A stretch of 35,402 nt of DNA, taken from contig CAZXXS010000008.1 of the NCBI GenBank assembly GCA_964644845.1, positions 1 through 35,402 on the forward strand, given 5' to 3'. Numbering within the stretch: position 1 is the stretch's first letter; every line of letters starts with the position of its first letter. The notes under the pieces are model-generated. The model was not told the DNA's origin. It was given only the letters and a program-made list of their open reading frames with translations, and did no database searches. Made by a program: the position numbers and the translations under genes. Of the stretch, positions 5,430 to 14,981 are shown piece by piece. The DNA is from Geothermovivens sp964644845 (lineage in GTDB: Bacteria; Zhuqueibacterota; Zhuqueibacteria; Oleimicrobiales; Geothermoviventaceae).

Positions 5430-7730
5430 CTACGCTTTACCCAAAGCCCGAAGGACACGGTCTGGCGTAATTGGGAGTTCTTTGACTCGCACACCAATTG
5501 CGTTGTACACCGCGTTAGCAATGGCTGCAGCGGTTGGAATAATGCACGGTTCCCCAATCCCTTTGCCACCCACGGTATTCGCCTTGGTGTCCGCCTCGCT
5601 GACGATGATGACCTCAATCTCCGGGGTTTCCGCCAGTGTCGGCACTCTGTACTCGTGCAAATTTGGGTTCACCTGACGCCCTACTTGCGGGTCAAGCCAG
5701 CGCTCCTCTGTCAGCGCGTAGCCCATCCCCATGATGATCCCGCCTTCGAACTGGCTGCGCACTGTGAGTGGGTTGATCGCCCGACCAATGTCGTGGGCTG
5801 CCACGATCTTCAGCACACGCACTCTGCCCGTCTCCACGTCTACTTCCACTTCTGCGAACTGGGCACCGAAGGAGTTGATCGTGTAGCCTTTCGGGTTTGG
5901 GCCACGCGCGCCCGTAGTGACCACCATGTTGTTGCCCATCTTGCGAGCGGCCTCCTCGAAACTCACCGATTTCGAGGGGTCGCTGGTCAGGTAGTAGCGA
6001 CCTGGTTTGTACGACACTTGCTCGGGATCCACGCCGAGGATCACGGCTGCGTAGTCTTTCAGACGTTCCCTGGCCTCGACGGCCGCAGCCTGTACTGCAG
6101 GAGTCAGCGACGCTGCAGTGACGCTGCCGCCGCTGGTGGGCCCGTAAGGACACAGAGCCGTGTCGCCAATGACCACGGACACGCGATCCAGATCAAGCCC
6201 CAGTTCCTCGGCTGCAACCTGGGCCACAATTGTGCGCGTCCCCGTGCCGATGTCCTGCGAACCCGAATGGACCACTACCGTACCGTCCCGATTCACTTCC
6301 ACTGTTGCGAAGGCGGGTGGTCCGCCACCCCCACCCCAGATTTGCGACGCCATGCCGAGTCCGCGCTTAAGTGGGCCTTTGCCTGAGCCGGGTACCTTGT
6401 TGCGCCTTTTGTACCAACCAATCGCCCTGGCTCCGGCTTCGTAGGCCTCTTTCAGGCGCTTGCTTGTGTACGGCCGTTTGCGCACCTGGTCAATTTCGGC
6501 AATGTTTCTTATCCGAAAATCCAGTGGATCCATGCCGATCTTTTCGGCCAGCTCGTCCAGGATCGAGTCCAGAGCAAAAAAGCCCTGAACGTGGCCGGGA
6601 GCGCGCATGGCTCGCGCAGGACCAGCGTTCACGTAGACTGTGTACTCTTCAGTCCTTACGTTGGCACACTTGTACATCTCGCGGACCGGCGTCCCAAGGT
6701 AAGCAGAGCCTGAGCGGTAAGCGCCACCGGGCCCAACGGACCACAGCGAAATGGCAGTCAAGGTACCGTCCCTCTTGGCTCCGACCTTCAGCTTTTGCAC
6801 CGAAGCCGGTCGATTACCCATCGAGAGGAATTCGTCCTTGCGAGGGGTCACGACTTTCACAGGGCGACCGATTTGTCTGGCCATCAGCGCGGCCATCACG
6901 GTGTGCTTTTCGATCCCAAGCTTGCTTCCGAAACCGGCACCCATGAAAGCGTTGATCACCCGCACTTTGTTCAGCGGCACTTTCAAAATGCTGGCGATGC
7001 CTTGCTGAACCCGAAACGTGGCCTGGGTACTCTCCCAAATGGTGAGTCGGTCGCCTTCCCAATTTACCACGCATACGTGCGGTTCCAGAGGAGCGTGGTG
7101 CACGACCTGGGTTTTGAATGCATCTTCCACCACAACATCCGCTTCGGCGAAGCCTTTCTGGATGTCGCCGCGCTGGTAAACCCTCGGCTTGCCGTCGCGG
7201 ATGTTCCCACTCTTGTAGAGCTTTGGCGCTGTGGGCCTCATCGCCTCTTCGGCATCCAGCACAAAGGGCAGTTCTTCCACGTCCACGCGAATCTTGTGCA
7301 GCGCCTCCTCCAACGCCCCTTCAGTTTCGGCCACGACAAAGGCGACCTCGTCGCCCTCATACCGCAAGTGCGGATCGAACAGGTAGGAGTTGCGGTACCA
7401 GCGAATCTTTGGCGCGTTGGCGTAGGTCATGATGCCGAGCACGCCTGGCACCTTCTCAGCTTCAGACGTGTCGATTTTTCGGATCCGCCCGTGTGGAATC
7501 CGTGAACGCAGTACGCGCCCGTAGGCCATCCGTGGCAACTGAATGTCGATGGCATACCTGGCGTCACCGCTGGCGCGAGCGTAGCCATCCACACGGGGAT
7601 GCCCCTTGCCCGCCACACGCATTGCTCGCTCCGGTGCCCAAGCTTCGGGCTCCTTTTCTGGCACCTCGGCGATGGTTTCGATGAAACCCTCTTCGAAATC
7701 GAAAACCGAACGAATCAGTTTCTTGGCCAT
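5430..7730 (-). CDS. Molybdenum hydroxylase Moco-binding catalytic subunit (PaoC-like)
   Basis: A 766-aa large subunit of the xanthine-dehydrogenase family, close in length to E. coli PaoC (732). Cofactor-binding motifs are visible: GAGFGSK at 264-270 and AMRAPG at 374-379. The catalytic base is Glu727 in KGIGEP, 39 residues from the C-terminus. The AMRAPG form rather than xanthine-binding residues, and the neighbours, point to an aldehyde oxidoreductase, though the substrate cannot be read from sequence. The ATG at 7730 has GGGAGG seven bases upstream; a TTG at 7757 would only add nine residues. It has no signal peptide of its own. It lies 54 bases after the 2Fe-2S gene and 83 before the FAD gene, giving the gene order A-C-B-D. 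Confidence 0.92.
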   Translation of the reverse strand: MAKKLIRSVFDFEEGFIETIAEVPEKEPEAWAPERAMRVAGKGHPRVDGYARASGDARYAIDIQLPRMAYGRVLRSRIPHGRIRKIDTSEAEKVPGVLGIMTYANAPKIRWYRNSYLFDPHLRYEGDEVAFVVAETEGALEEALHKIRVDVEELPFVLDAEEAMRPTAPKLYKSGNIRDGKPRVYQRGDIQKGFAEADVVVEDAFKTQVVHHAPLEPHVCVVNWEGDRLTIWESTQATFRVQQGIASILKVPLNKVRVINAFMGAGFGSKLGIEKHTVMAALMARQIGRPVKVVTPRKDEFLSMGNRPASVQKLKVGAKRDGTLTAISLWSVGPGGAYRSGSAYLGTPVREMYKCANVRTEEYTVYVNAGPARAMRAPGHVQGFFALDSILDELAEKIGMDPLDFRIRNIAEIDQVRKRPYTSKRLKEAYEAGARAIGWYKRRNKVPGSGKGPLKRGLGMASQIWGGGGGPPAFATVEVNRDGTVVVHSGSQDIGTGTRTIVAQVAAEELGLDLDRVSVVIGDTALCPYGPTSGGSVTAASLTPAVQAAAVEARERLKDYAAVILGVDPEQVSYKPGRYYLTSDPSKSVSFEEAARKMGNNMVVTTGARGPNPKGYTINSFGAQFAEVEVDVETGRVRVLKIVAAHDIGRAINPLTVRSQFEGGIIMGMGYALTEERWLDPQVGRQVNPNLHEYRVPTLAETPEIEVIIVSEADTKANTVGGKGIGEPCIIPTAAAIANAVYNAIGVRVKELPITPDRVLRALGKA

Positions 7731-7784
7731 GACCTTGCCTCCCTCAACCGGGAACAACGCGAGCGCTCGGTCGTGCGTCGGCTT

Positions 7785-8390
7785 CTACCCCTTCTTGGCC
7801 ACGCTTTCCACTGCCCGCAAAATGCTCGGGTAAGCCGCACACCGGCACAGGTTTCCAGACATGCCGCGCACAATTTCTTCACGCGTCGGGTGCGGATTCT
7901 TCGACAACAGGGCTTTGGCCGCCAGAATCTGGCCCGGTGTGCAAAAGCCGCACTGCATCGCATCGTGCTCCACAAAAGCCCTCTGCAGCGGATCTGGCTC
8001 TTCTCCGTTTAGCAGGCCCTCGATCGTGGTGATCTCGTGCCCTGCAGCTTCCACAGCCAGAATTTGACAGGAGTACACGGCCTTGCCGTCGAACAGGACC
8101 GTGCAGCTCCCGCACTCGCCTCGGTTGCAACCGATTTTCGTACCCGTGAGGTGCAAATGGTCGCGGATGGCTTCCACGAGCGTGGTTCGAGGTTCCAGCC
8201 ACAAATTGTGGACTTCACCGTTGACCTTCAACGCAACCAGAACGCGGCCATCCGCTGATTCCTGCTTTTCTTCAGCACCCGGCCCGGCCACTGTGATTTT
8301 CGTGGCCACCGCCGTACCCACAAGGCCGGTCCCGAGGCCTTTCAAGAAATTCCGCCTCGAGACACCTCCGGTTCTGTTGTCTTTTGCCAT
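7785..8390 (-). CDS. Tat-exported 2Fe-2S subunit of molybdenum hydroxylase (PaoA-like)
   Basis: A 201-aa electron-transfer subunit. Residues 11-17 (SRRNFLK) followed by a Gly/Val/Ala-rich stretch form a twin-arginine signal, so the assembled enzyme should be periplasmic. The first cluster (plant-ferredoxin type) uses Cys88, Cys93, Cys96 and Cys108. The second uses Cys147, Cys150, Cys182 and Cys184 (CGFC and CRC motifs). This layout is that of PaoA (YagT). It is the first gene of the operon. ATG at 8390 is preferred because it places the Tat motif near the N-terminus; a TTG at 8447 adds an unlikely prefix. No clear Shine-Dalgarno match precedes it. Confidence 0.93.
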   Translation of the reverse strand: MAKDNRTGGVSRRNFLKGLGTGLVGTAVATKITVAGPGAEEKQESADGRVLVALKVNGEVHNLWLEPRTTLVEAIRDHLHLTGTKIGCNRGECGSCTVLFDGKAVYSCQILAVEAAGHEITTIEGLLNGEEPDPLQRAFVEHDAMQCGFCTPGQILAAKALLSKNPHPTREEIVRGMSGNLCRCAAYPSILRAVESVAKKG

Positions 8391-8890
8391 GCCGCTACCC
8401 CAGGTTCGTGGCGAATCCTCTGCCCAGGCCTTGCCTGCAGCCTGCAAACCATCCCGCTACGTTGCCTGGCGGAGCTCGTCCGCTGTTCTCGTTCTGTCCC
8501 GCTTGGGTTCAGAGCCGAGTCTCCAGCAAAAGGCGCCCTGCACTTCCAACCCGGTGTGGGTCACTCTGACACAACGGGTTTACCAAGCTTCTCGTGACGC
8601 TCACCCAAAGCTACGGAGGATGGGGTCGAGACCGCAAGTAAAAAATTGTCACAGAGATGCAACGGATTGTGTTGGCGTGAGAGAGCGGTAGAGGTCCCTG
8701 TTCCCGCCGCGAAGAGACCGATCCATTCCGGCCCGAAATGGTGACGGGTGTTCAGGATCTACTCCCCACAGGCAAGGAACCCGGGTCGCGATCCAAACCG
8801 GGGAACAATGTAGTGTACTGCCGCATCTGACCGGAAAATTCGAGCCCGGCAAGGATCCGGCGAGAAGACAGGCAGTGTACGGACGCGTCC
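8391..8890. other. Gene-free stretch upstream of the hydroxylase operon
   Basis: Five hundred bases between the symporter stop and the start of the hydroxylase operon, both minus strand. It should hold the operon promoter, but I find no -35/-10 pair close to consensus. A T6 run (about 8641-8646 read on the minus strand) is not preceded by a strong hairpin. Short open frames here show no protein-like features. Confidence 0.6.
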
Positions 8891-10840
8891 TCACCCGGTT
8901 ACATCAGCCCGACTCCGGTGGTCCACCACGAAGCCGTCGTCGCGGTCGTCGCGTTTCATGGTCTTGAGCACCCCGGCCATCTCGCGCAGGTCCTTCACTC
9001 CCCCAATGGTAAACCAAATCAACACCACGATGGCCAGGACAACGTTGATCAAGGTGTACACCTTCCAAAACCCCATCCAGGTGCCGTCCGGAACGTCGTG
9101 GGCCAAATTGTAGACCGTTCCCACCACGAACACGAAGAACCAGAAGAAAATCCACGTGTAGGTGACCGCGTAAATAATTTTGTCGCCGCGCGTGAACTCC
9201 GGGCCGAAGCCAAAGGTCTCCAGGATGCGCGAACGCACGCTGGTAGCCACTTTGCGCTCCCCCTCAACGGCGTACTCCCCTCGGTGAAGCAGCGCGTCCA
9301 TGTTAAACGGCTCGCGCTTGCCAAGCAGCGACACCAGCACGTACACAAGGCTGGAAGCGGCCATGGCGATGCCCCAAAACCACTGACCGTTGATTGGAAA
9401 ATCTTTGTAAATCTGGTTCAACACAATGCCGGCAACGGAAATCGTGGACCCCGTCAGCATGGCTGCCCAGGCTGCGGCCGTTGTGCCGTACTTCCAGTAC
9501 AGTCCGCCAATGATCACAGCGCCCGATCCCCCAACAAAAATGGCCGCCGTCACCGCGAAAAACAGGAAAATGTACTCCGATTGCTGAAACAACAGACTGA
9601 AAACGAAAATGAAAAGAGCCACACCCAGAATCGCCAGACGCAGGTACCGGATGTGCTGTTTCGGCTCAAAGGGCTTGCCCCGGATCGGCATCACCACGTC
9701 TTGAATCACGATGCTACCCCAGGAGTGGAGGTACGTGTCGTGGGTTGTCACGAATGCAGCAAGCATGACCGCTGTAAACGCCCCCATGAACCCCGGTGGC
9801 AAAAGCTTGGTCAACACCAGCGGAACGGTGAGCTGACTGCGAATGGCCTTGTTAGACACATGCTGCAAAACCGACTGGACTTGCGAAGCGGTGTCCGAAA
9901 ACGCCGAGTGGTGCATCACGACGTACGCGACGATCGGGACGAAAAGTAGGAAAATGGTTTGCGGGAAACCGCGCCAATTGCTCAGCACAGCCGCCATTTT
10001 CGCCTCGTGCGCCGATTTCGCGGACGAATTGTACCCCTGGGTTCCTTGCCAAGACATGGTGGAGTAAATGATGCCAATCACACCGATGAAAAAGTACCAG
10101 AAGTTGAAATCCTCGACGTGGCTCGTGTGAAACGGGTTAATCAACGAAGCATTGGCCGGAGCTGCTGCCAATCCCTCAGCGATTTGATTCCATCGGAACA
10201 TGCCGAGCAACAAAAGCACGATGGCTACAAAAACGAAGTTCACGAACACCGACTGGACAAAATCGGTAACGATCACAGCGACCTGGCCCCCACTGAAAAC
10301 GAAGTAAAGAGAAATGCTGAGCAAAACCAGCATGATCAACGGGAACGTGGGCACACTGATCCCCAGCACGTTGAAGTGCCAGGGAAGCCCACAAAAGTAA
10401 ATGAAGAATCGGGCTCCCACGGCGGGGAAAATGCCGAAATTGATGATCCCCGACAGGAAAGCCAGGAAGCCAGCGAAAATTCTGAAGTTACGGCTGTAAC
10501 GCATTTCAAAAAACTGCGCCAGGGTAAGAGCCCGCGTTTCACGAAAACGGTAGACCACCCAGCCCGTGGCCGTCACGAACAAAACCACAACCGCCGTGGT
10601 GAACCCCCACCAGGTCATGGAGAAGCCAGCGATGTAGTTCATTTCCATTGTACCAACGATGCTGACGGCTCCCAGTCCGGCCATGCCTGAGGCCATGCTG
10701 ATGATGTAGCGCCCCGCTGTTCGCCCTGCAGCCAAAAAGTCAGCCACGCTTCGCATGTAACCCTTGCTCAGCCAAACACCGCTGAGCATCACGAAGAGCA
10801 TCCCAATGACGATGACCCAGTCCAGACCTGTCAGATTCAA
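8891..10840 (-). CDS. Sodium:solute symporter family transporter
   Basis: A 649-aa integral membrane protein of the SSS family (LeuT fold), which couples Na+ entry to uptake of a sugar, amino acid, organic acid or similar solute. About thirteen to fifteen hydrophobic segments are visible, the first at residues 7-24. The Gly/Ser-rich helix (ASGMAGLGAVS near 50-60) is typical of the ion-binding region. The C-terminal 120 residues add two further membrane segments (WIFFWFFVFVVG and VYTLINVVLAIVVLIW), as in the longer sugar-transporter-like SSS subfamily. The start is a TTG preceded by GGGGTGA; the next ATG would cut into the first helix. The substrate is not predictable from sequence. Confidence 0.9.
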   Translation of the reverse strand: MNLTGLDWVIVIGMLFVMLSGVWLSKGYMRSVADFLAAGRTAGRYIISMASGMAGLGAVSIVGTMEMNYIAGFSMTWWGFTTAVVVLFVTATGWVVYRFRETRALTLAQFFEMRYSRNFRIFAGFLAFLSGIINFGIFPAVGARFFIYFCGLPWHFNVLGISVPTFPLIMLVLLSISLYFVFSGGQVAVIVTDFVQSVFVNFVFVAIVLLLLGMFRWNQIAEGLAAAPANASLINPFHTSHVEDFNFWYFFIGVIGIIYSTMSWQGTQGYNSSAKSAHEAKMAAVLSNWRGFPQTIFLLFVPIVAYVVMHHSAFSDTASQVQSVLQHVSNKAIRSQLTVPLVLTKLLPPGFMGAFTAVMLAAFVTTHDTYLHSWGSIVIQDVVMPIRGKPFEPKQHIRYLRLAILGVALFIFVFSLLFQQSEYIFLFFAVTAAIFVGGSGAVIIGGLYWKYGTTAAAWAAMLTGSTISVAGIVLNQIYKDFPINGQWFWGIAMAASSLVYVLVSLLGKREPFNMDALLHRGEYAVEGERKVATSVRSRILETFGFGPEFTRGDKIIYAVTYTWIFFWFFVFVVGTVYNLAHDVPDGTWMGFWKVYTLINVVLAIVVLIWFTIGGVKDLREMAGVLKTMKRDDRDDGFVVDHRSRADVTG

Positions 10841-11166
10841 GGTTCACCCCTGTCTGCTGGTGTGCTTTGCTCATTCCGTTCGTGGTCAGCCAGTCCGCGT
10901 AACGTGCGGCGGAATCAATTCCGACGCCAGAGTCCTCCCCGCCAGCGGTTCAACACCCCCGTTCCGACAAAGCGCAAAGTGCCCTCTCAGCCAATTCGAA
11001 GTCAAATCCAGCTAACGGGTTCCGCCGGCACTCAGAGCTTCACAATCGGGTTTGTCGGTTGGGCACCCGCCTACACCACAGGCACGCCGCAACACCCAAG
11101 CCCCGTCTCGCCTTTCCCGCCCAAAAGCTTGCCCGCGATTCGCGTTCGAAACGCGCGGCTCGCGCG
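10841..11166. other. Gene-free stretch between CBM9-like gene and symporter gene
   Basis: About 325 bases between two minus-strand genes. A small perfect palindrome (11141-11155, CGCGTT/AACGCG) has no T-run after it. A TTGACT box occurs at 11005-11000 on the minus strand but no matching -10 lies at 16-18 bases. Nothing else is recognised. Confidence 0.5.
10844..10850 (-). promoter_or_regulatory. Ribosome binding site supporting a TTG start for the symporter
   Basis: GGGGTGA on the minus strand, three bases before TTG at 10840. It supports the rare TTG start, which is also needed to keep the first transmembrane helix. Confidence 0.5.
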
Positions 11167-12279
11167 CTACATTTTGCCCGGTTGCAGCACTGTGGACCAC
11201 ACACGCCCATCCTCACGAATGTGCCAGAGTTGTCCCGTCTCGGGACAGGGCAATGTGGCTTCGAAACGGGACTGGGTGGTTTCCACCTCCGGCAGGGCGC
11301 GACAGTCCTGCCACTGCGGCAAACTCAGGTGCAGCGCTTTCAGGTCGTCGGTGAATTGGCCGGTTTTCAGCTGCTGTTGGCGTTCGGCGTAGTAGACTTG
11401 TCGCAAAAGCCACTGAGCCCGTTCGGCCTTCGTCAAGGCTACTGGACGCAGGCCTTTCGACCGCTCCTCCCGAAATTCCACAATTCCCCACATTTCGGGG
11501 TAGTGCATGTTTATCAGTCCCTGCGGCGACCACACCCAGTTGTCTTCCGGCAGGGGTTTGCCCGTCTTTGGGTCGAGTACTTTCTCGATTCGACCGTTTT
11601 CGACGCGCGTCTGCCACTCGACACGCGAAAAATTCACTCGCCAGCGGTCACCCGAGCGGGGAGGCGTCTCGGTTCCGGCGCATTCGCGCAGGGCTCCCCA
11701 CGGAAAAGCGATTTCCACGGTCCAGCCCCGATCAGTATCGCCGGGTTTGTTCAACGTGCCATCGACGTGCACCGCAGTTCTGAGGCCGTGGATGTCCCAG
11801 CCATGGACTGGCGGGCCACCGTCCCGGTACGGTTTGATGAGCAAGAGATCCCACACCGTGTTCCGAGCATTGAGCTCCAGCTCGTAGTAAAGGTGTGTGT
11901 CGCCGTCTGGGTCGATAAACACCTCAAAATCGTTGTCGTGGAAGATAATCGTGTCGCGCTGTGTCAACTTTGCCCAGACGTTGGGTTCCTCCAGCTCCGC
12001 AGCCACGTAGAAGTACGCATCGTCCCACAGCATTTTAACCCGTGTACGGTACCGGGGCGCTGGCTTGGGTGCGCCCTCGATGTCCACAAAATCTTCCGTC
12101 CAGGGTGCCTTCTGCCAGGCTGGGTCGTTAAGTTTGCCGTCAACCCGGATTGGCTCGTCAGTTCTGAAGCACAGGTACACACGCGGAGCGAAAGGGATTT
12201 TTGGAGTTTGAAATGCGTTGCCAGTCCATGCCAACAGAGGAACCGCGTAGAGAAGGCCAGCCGCAACAACGCGCCACAT
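11167..12279 (-). CDS. Exported carbohydrate-binding family 9-like protein
   Basis: A 370-aa protein with a signal peptide (residues 1 to about 23, hydrophobic core LLYAVPLLAW). The main domain, about 33-240, is a CBM9/DOMON-like beta-sandwich: IRVDGKLNDPAWQKA, MLWDDAYFYVAAELE, then HDNDFEVFIDPDGD and YYELELNARNTVWD, all hallmarks of the CBM9-like-1 group. The region NWVWSPQGLINMHYPEMWG is also typical of its C-terminal end. The remaining 90 residues contain a charged, Gln-rich stretch and no recognised enzyme. It probably binds glycan or heme in the periplasm or at the cell surface; no catalytic domain is attached. GGAGGT precedes the ATG. It lies upstream of, but 326 bases away from, the symporter gene on the same strand. 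Confidence 0.85.
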   Translation of the reverse strand: MWRVVAAGLLYAVPLLAWTGNAFQTPKIPFAPRVYLCFRTDEPIRVDGKLNDPAWQKAPWTEDFVDIEGAPKPAPRYRTRVKMLWDDAYFYVAAELEEPNVWAKLTQRDTIIFHDNDFEVFIDPDGDTHLYYELELNARNTVWDLLLIKPYRDGGPPVHGWDIHGLRTAVHVDGTLNKPGDTDRGWTVEIAFPWGALRECAGTETPPRSGDRWRVNFSRVEWQTRVENGRIEKVLDPKTGKPLPEDNWVWSPQGLINMHYPEMWGIVEFREERSKGLRPVALTKAERAQWLLRQVYYAERQQQLKTGQFTDDLKALHLSLPQWQDCRALPEVETTQSRFEATLPCPETGQLWHIREDGRVWSTVLQPGKM

Positions 12280-13040
12280 GGGAACCTCCGGCTTTGTCCT
12301 GCACCGACCCTTTGGTGCCAGCAGCTAACTCACTGGACAGATCATCTGCTCGTCTGCGCCGCCCTGGAATGCCCCACGTTCCCGTCGGCAACCACACGCG
12401 CCCCCGAGAAACCTTTTGAAGGTACGGCAAGCAGGCGGACAAATGCAAGCGCATTCCGCCAGGACTCTGCGGCTTTTGACAGGGAGCATTCCGACCCAAC
12501 CAAGAACCCCGGACTTACCCAGGTATTCGACCCCGGACAAGCACGAACTCCACGGCCCTCTCGGCACTGAGCGCCACATTGCAACAGGCCGGGTGAAAGC
12601 TTGACAAAAAGAGTGCCTCCTGTGCCCCGTCAGCGGCAAAGTCCGCCTCTTTGCGGCACATGGTGTCAATCGAGCGAGTGAGTCCTGCCACTTTCTCACG
12701 GAATTTCCGGGAGCCGCATTGTCTTTCGAACTTGTCTGCAGAATTCACCTACCTTCGGTAAAATCGTCTCTCAAAACTTCAGTTGTGCTGCCTGGGCACG
12801 GGCTCGTTCAAGGCACTTCGGTTTTCCCAATCATTCGACACCGCTTCGGGTACCGATTTGACAAAAGCGGGTCAGTGAACGACCGGCGTTAGCCAGCCCT
12901 CACTGGGTTCACCACTGCACGTTCCCAGGAGGGCCATGACCTTGCACTAACACCCTGACCCATCGCGGCAGGGGAAAGCGAATTCGAACTGCTGGTCACT
13001 TCCGACAACAAAATCGGGAATCCTTTCGTCGCAACTTTTG
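12280..13040. other. Gene-free divergent intergenic region
   Basis: About 760 bases between the divergent CBM9-like and clostripain-like genes. Several TTGACA boxes occur on the plus strand (near 12475, 12602 and 12856), but none has a -10 element at proper spacing. Short open frames on both strands are Arg/Pro/Cys-rich and look like chance. Nothing recognisable is encoded. Confidence 0.55.
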
Positions 13041-13069
13041 TTGACTTTTGGTCAAGATTCCGTTAGATT
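13041..13069 (+). promoter_or_regulatory. Sigma-70-type promoter of the clostripain-like gene
   Basis: TTGACT (13041-13046) and TAGATT (13064-13069) are separated by exactly 17 bases, giving an expected start near 13076 and a leader of about 108 nt. The -35 box is the left arm of an inverted repeat TTGAC-N5-GTCAA (13041-13055), which could be an operator for a repressor. Confidence 0.65.
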
Positions 13070-13183
13070 TAGGCACCATTTTGTGGAGTGCGCCAGGGCG
13101 CGAACTGCGGTTGCCAACACGTTGGGGGTTCCCTCAACGAAGGAGGCTGCAGACCACGGAGAAACAAAACAGGGGAGGACCAG

Positions 13184-14767
13184 ATGATGAAGGGAAGGTC
13201 TGTTTTGTTCGCAGTGATCTCGCTGGCTGTCGCAGGATTACTGCTTTCAGGCTGCGGGAAAGACAATCCCAGCGAACCGAAAGCAGAGCGGCTGTGGACC
13301 ATCATGGGATACTTCGACGGAAACAACGACCTGGATGTAAGTCAAGCGGGCACGAGTTTCATCATCGGCGACGTTCACGACATGGAGAAGGTGGGATCCA
13401 CGGACCAGGTGAGCGTTGTTTTGATGGTCAGCTCGCTCAAAACCGGAGGCAACGCCACCTACTACGAGATTGAAAAACACGAGGACGAGCTGCCAGACAA
13501 GATTTCCTCGCCGGCCAAGAAGGACCTTGGCACCAAAGACATGTCCGATCCACAAACGCTCAAGGATTTCATCAAGTGGGCCGTGGACAATTACCCGGCC
13601 AAGCACTACATGCTGATCGTGGACGACCACGGTGGAGGCTGGCGGGGCACTTGCGTGGACACACAGAACGGCGCCGGGGACTTCATGTCCATGCCTGAGC
13701 TTCGCCAGGCCCTCAGCGACGCGCCTCACTTGGACGTGATTGTGTTCCACGCCTGCCTGATGAGCATGGTGGAGGTCGCTTACGAACTCAAAGACGCTGC
13801 GGACTACATGGTGGCATCCGAGTTCACCATGCCTGTACGGGGCGTGCTCGGTGCGGATGTGTGGTTGAACGAGCTCGCCAGCGATCCCAAAATGGACGGG
13901 TACTCCATCGCCCAGAAGATTGCCCAAGCCGTCTACGACAAAGGTGTGGCCGCGCAACGCAACGTTCACATGGCCGTGATCGACCTCAGTAAAGCAGGTA
14001 CGCTCGGTTCCAGAGTTTCCAACCTGGGCAACACGCTGGTCACTGAAACCCGTGGCTACTGGAACGAGGTGCTGCACGCCTGGAGTCAGACGCATGTCAC
14101 GAATCTCGACGATCCGTCGTTCGTTGACCTTCGGGAGTTCGTCAAGAAGCTGATCCAAGAGGAGCACCTGAAGGACATCAATCTGATCAAAGATGCGGCT
14201 CAACAGGTCATCGACGCCGTGAACAGCACCGTGAAGTTCACAAAGACCAACGCGGCCGGGGTGCCCAGGGGTGGCCTGACCATCCACTTCCCGAGTAAGA
14301 AGGCTGATTTCGATTCATCCAATTACGTGAAGCTGGCCTTCAAAGAGACAAACTGGCACAACTTCCTGTCCCTGTTCCTGCGTAGCATTCAGCAGGCCGC
14401 CGGTAACACGGTGATCTCCGGTACGGTAACCTGGCCCGGACACCAGCTCTCCCAAAACGCCATCGCCATCCTGGACGATTCCCAGACCGAACAAATCCAC
14501 GTGTACGCTTACACACCGGTCGACCCGAACAACGGCCAGTTCACGTTCCACCTGAATTTGCAGAACCAGATCCAGGTGTACATCGAGGCCTTCGACGACA
14601 TCAACGGCGACGGACAAATTCAGAACGGCGAAGGCTACGGTTGGTGGGATAAGGACGGCAACGGACAGTGGGACGACCTGATTACCATCAAACCTGGTGA
14701 CCAGCTCACCGGCGTTCAGATCCAGCTTCAGGAAGCGGGGAAAATCCGTCGTTTCGCAAATCGCTGA
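13184..14767 (+). CDS. Clostripain-family (C11) cysteine protease, lipoprotein
   Basis: A 527-aa predicted lipoprotein (signal residues 1-23, lipobox LSGC with Cys24). The protease domain has the C11 landmarks: WTIMGYFDGNNDL at 38-50, catalytic His149 in DDHGGGW and catalytic Cys191 in FHACLMS; most family members have Asp where this one has His189. Clostripain-type enzymes cut after Arg or Lys. The C-terminal 130 residues form a beta-rich module with two EF-hand-like loops (DINGDGQIQNGE at 472-483 and DKDGNGQWDD at 489-498) that probably bind Ca2+. The start at 13184 has GGGGAGG upstream; the longer frame from 13088 lacks a signal peptide. A promoter lies at 13041-13069 and a hairpin terminator follows the gene. 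Confidence 0.92.
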   Translation: MMKGRSVLFAVISLAVAGLLLSGCGKDNPSEPKAERLWTIMGYFDGNNDLDVSQAGTSFIIGDVHDMEKVGSTDQVSVVLMVSSLKTGGNATYYEIEKHEDELPDKISSPAKKDLGTKDMSDPQTLKDFIKWAVDNYPAKHYMLIVDDHGGGWRGTCVDTQNGAGDFMSMPELRQALSDAPHLDVIVFHACLMSMVEVAYELKDAADYMVASEFTMPVRGVLGADVWLNELASDPKMDGYSIAQKIAQAVYDKGVAAQRNVHMAVIDLSKAGTLGSRVSNLGNTLVTETRGYWNEVLHAWSQTHVTNLDDPSFVDLREFVKKLIQEEHLKDINLIKDAAQQVIDAVNSTVKFTKTNAAGVPRGGLTIHFPSKKADFDSSNYVKLAFKETNWHNFLSLFLRSIQQAAGNTVISGTVTWPGHQLSQNAIAILDDSQTEQIHVYAYTPVDPNNGQFTFHLNLQNQIQVYIEAFDDINGDGQIQNGEGYGWWDKDGNGQWDDLITIKPGDQLTGVQIQLQEAGKIRRFANR

Positions 14768-14780
14768 GCCACGGGCATTC

Positions 14781-14815
14781 GGGACTGCACCGCCCAGGGT
14801 GCAGTCCCATTCATC
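14781..14815 (+). terminator. Hairpin terminator after the protease gene
   Basis: A perfect 11-bp stem (14781-14791 with 14798-14808) with loop GCCCAG, 13 bases after the stop codon. The following ATTCATCTC is only modestly T-rich, so termination may be partial or assisted. Confidence 0.6.
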
Positions 14816-14981
14816 TCTGGCCTGCACCGGATCGATCGACGAGGCATGTTCGCTTCGTCCAACCTGACGGAGAGATGCGGGTAGGCACAAGGTAGCGTGA
14901 TCCCGCTTCGCCTGCGGCTCTGAATCTACCTCAGGCTGTTCGGCTCGGGGAAAGCAACCGTACTGGAGACTGGAGGCTTTG

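Noticed and set aside
11000..11005. TTGACT box upstream of the symporter gene (minus strand)
   Set aside because: No acceptable -10 element at 16-18 bases, so not called a promoter.
11059..12570. Plus-strand frame of 503 codons
   Set aside because: Antisense to the CBM9-like gene, no recognisable domain, no signal peptide or ribosome binding site.
12515..12748. Small minus-strand frame of 77 codons
   Set aside because: No ribosome binding site and no protein-like pattern.
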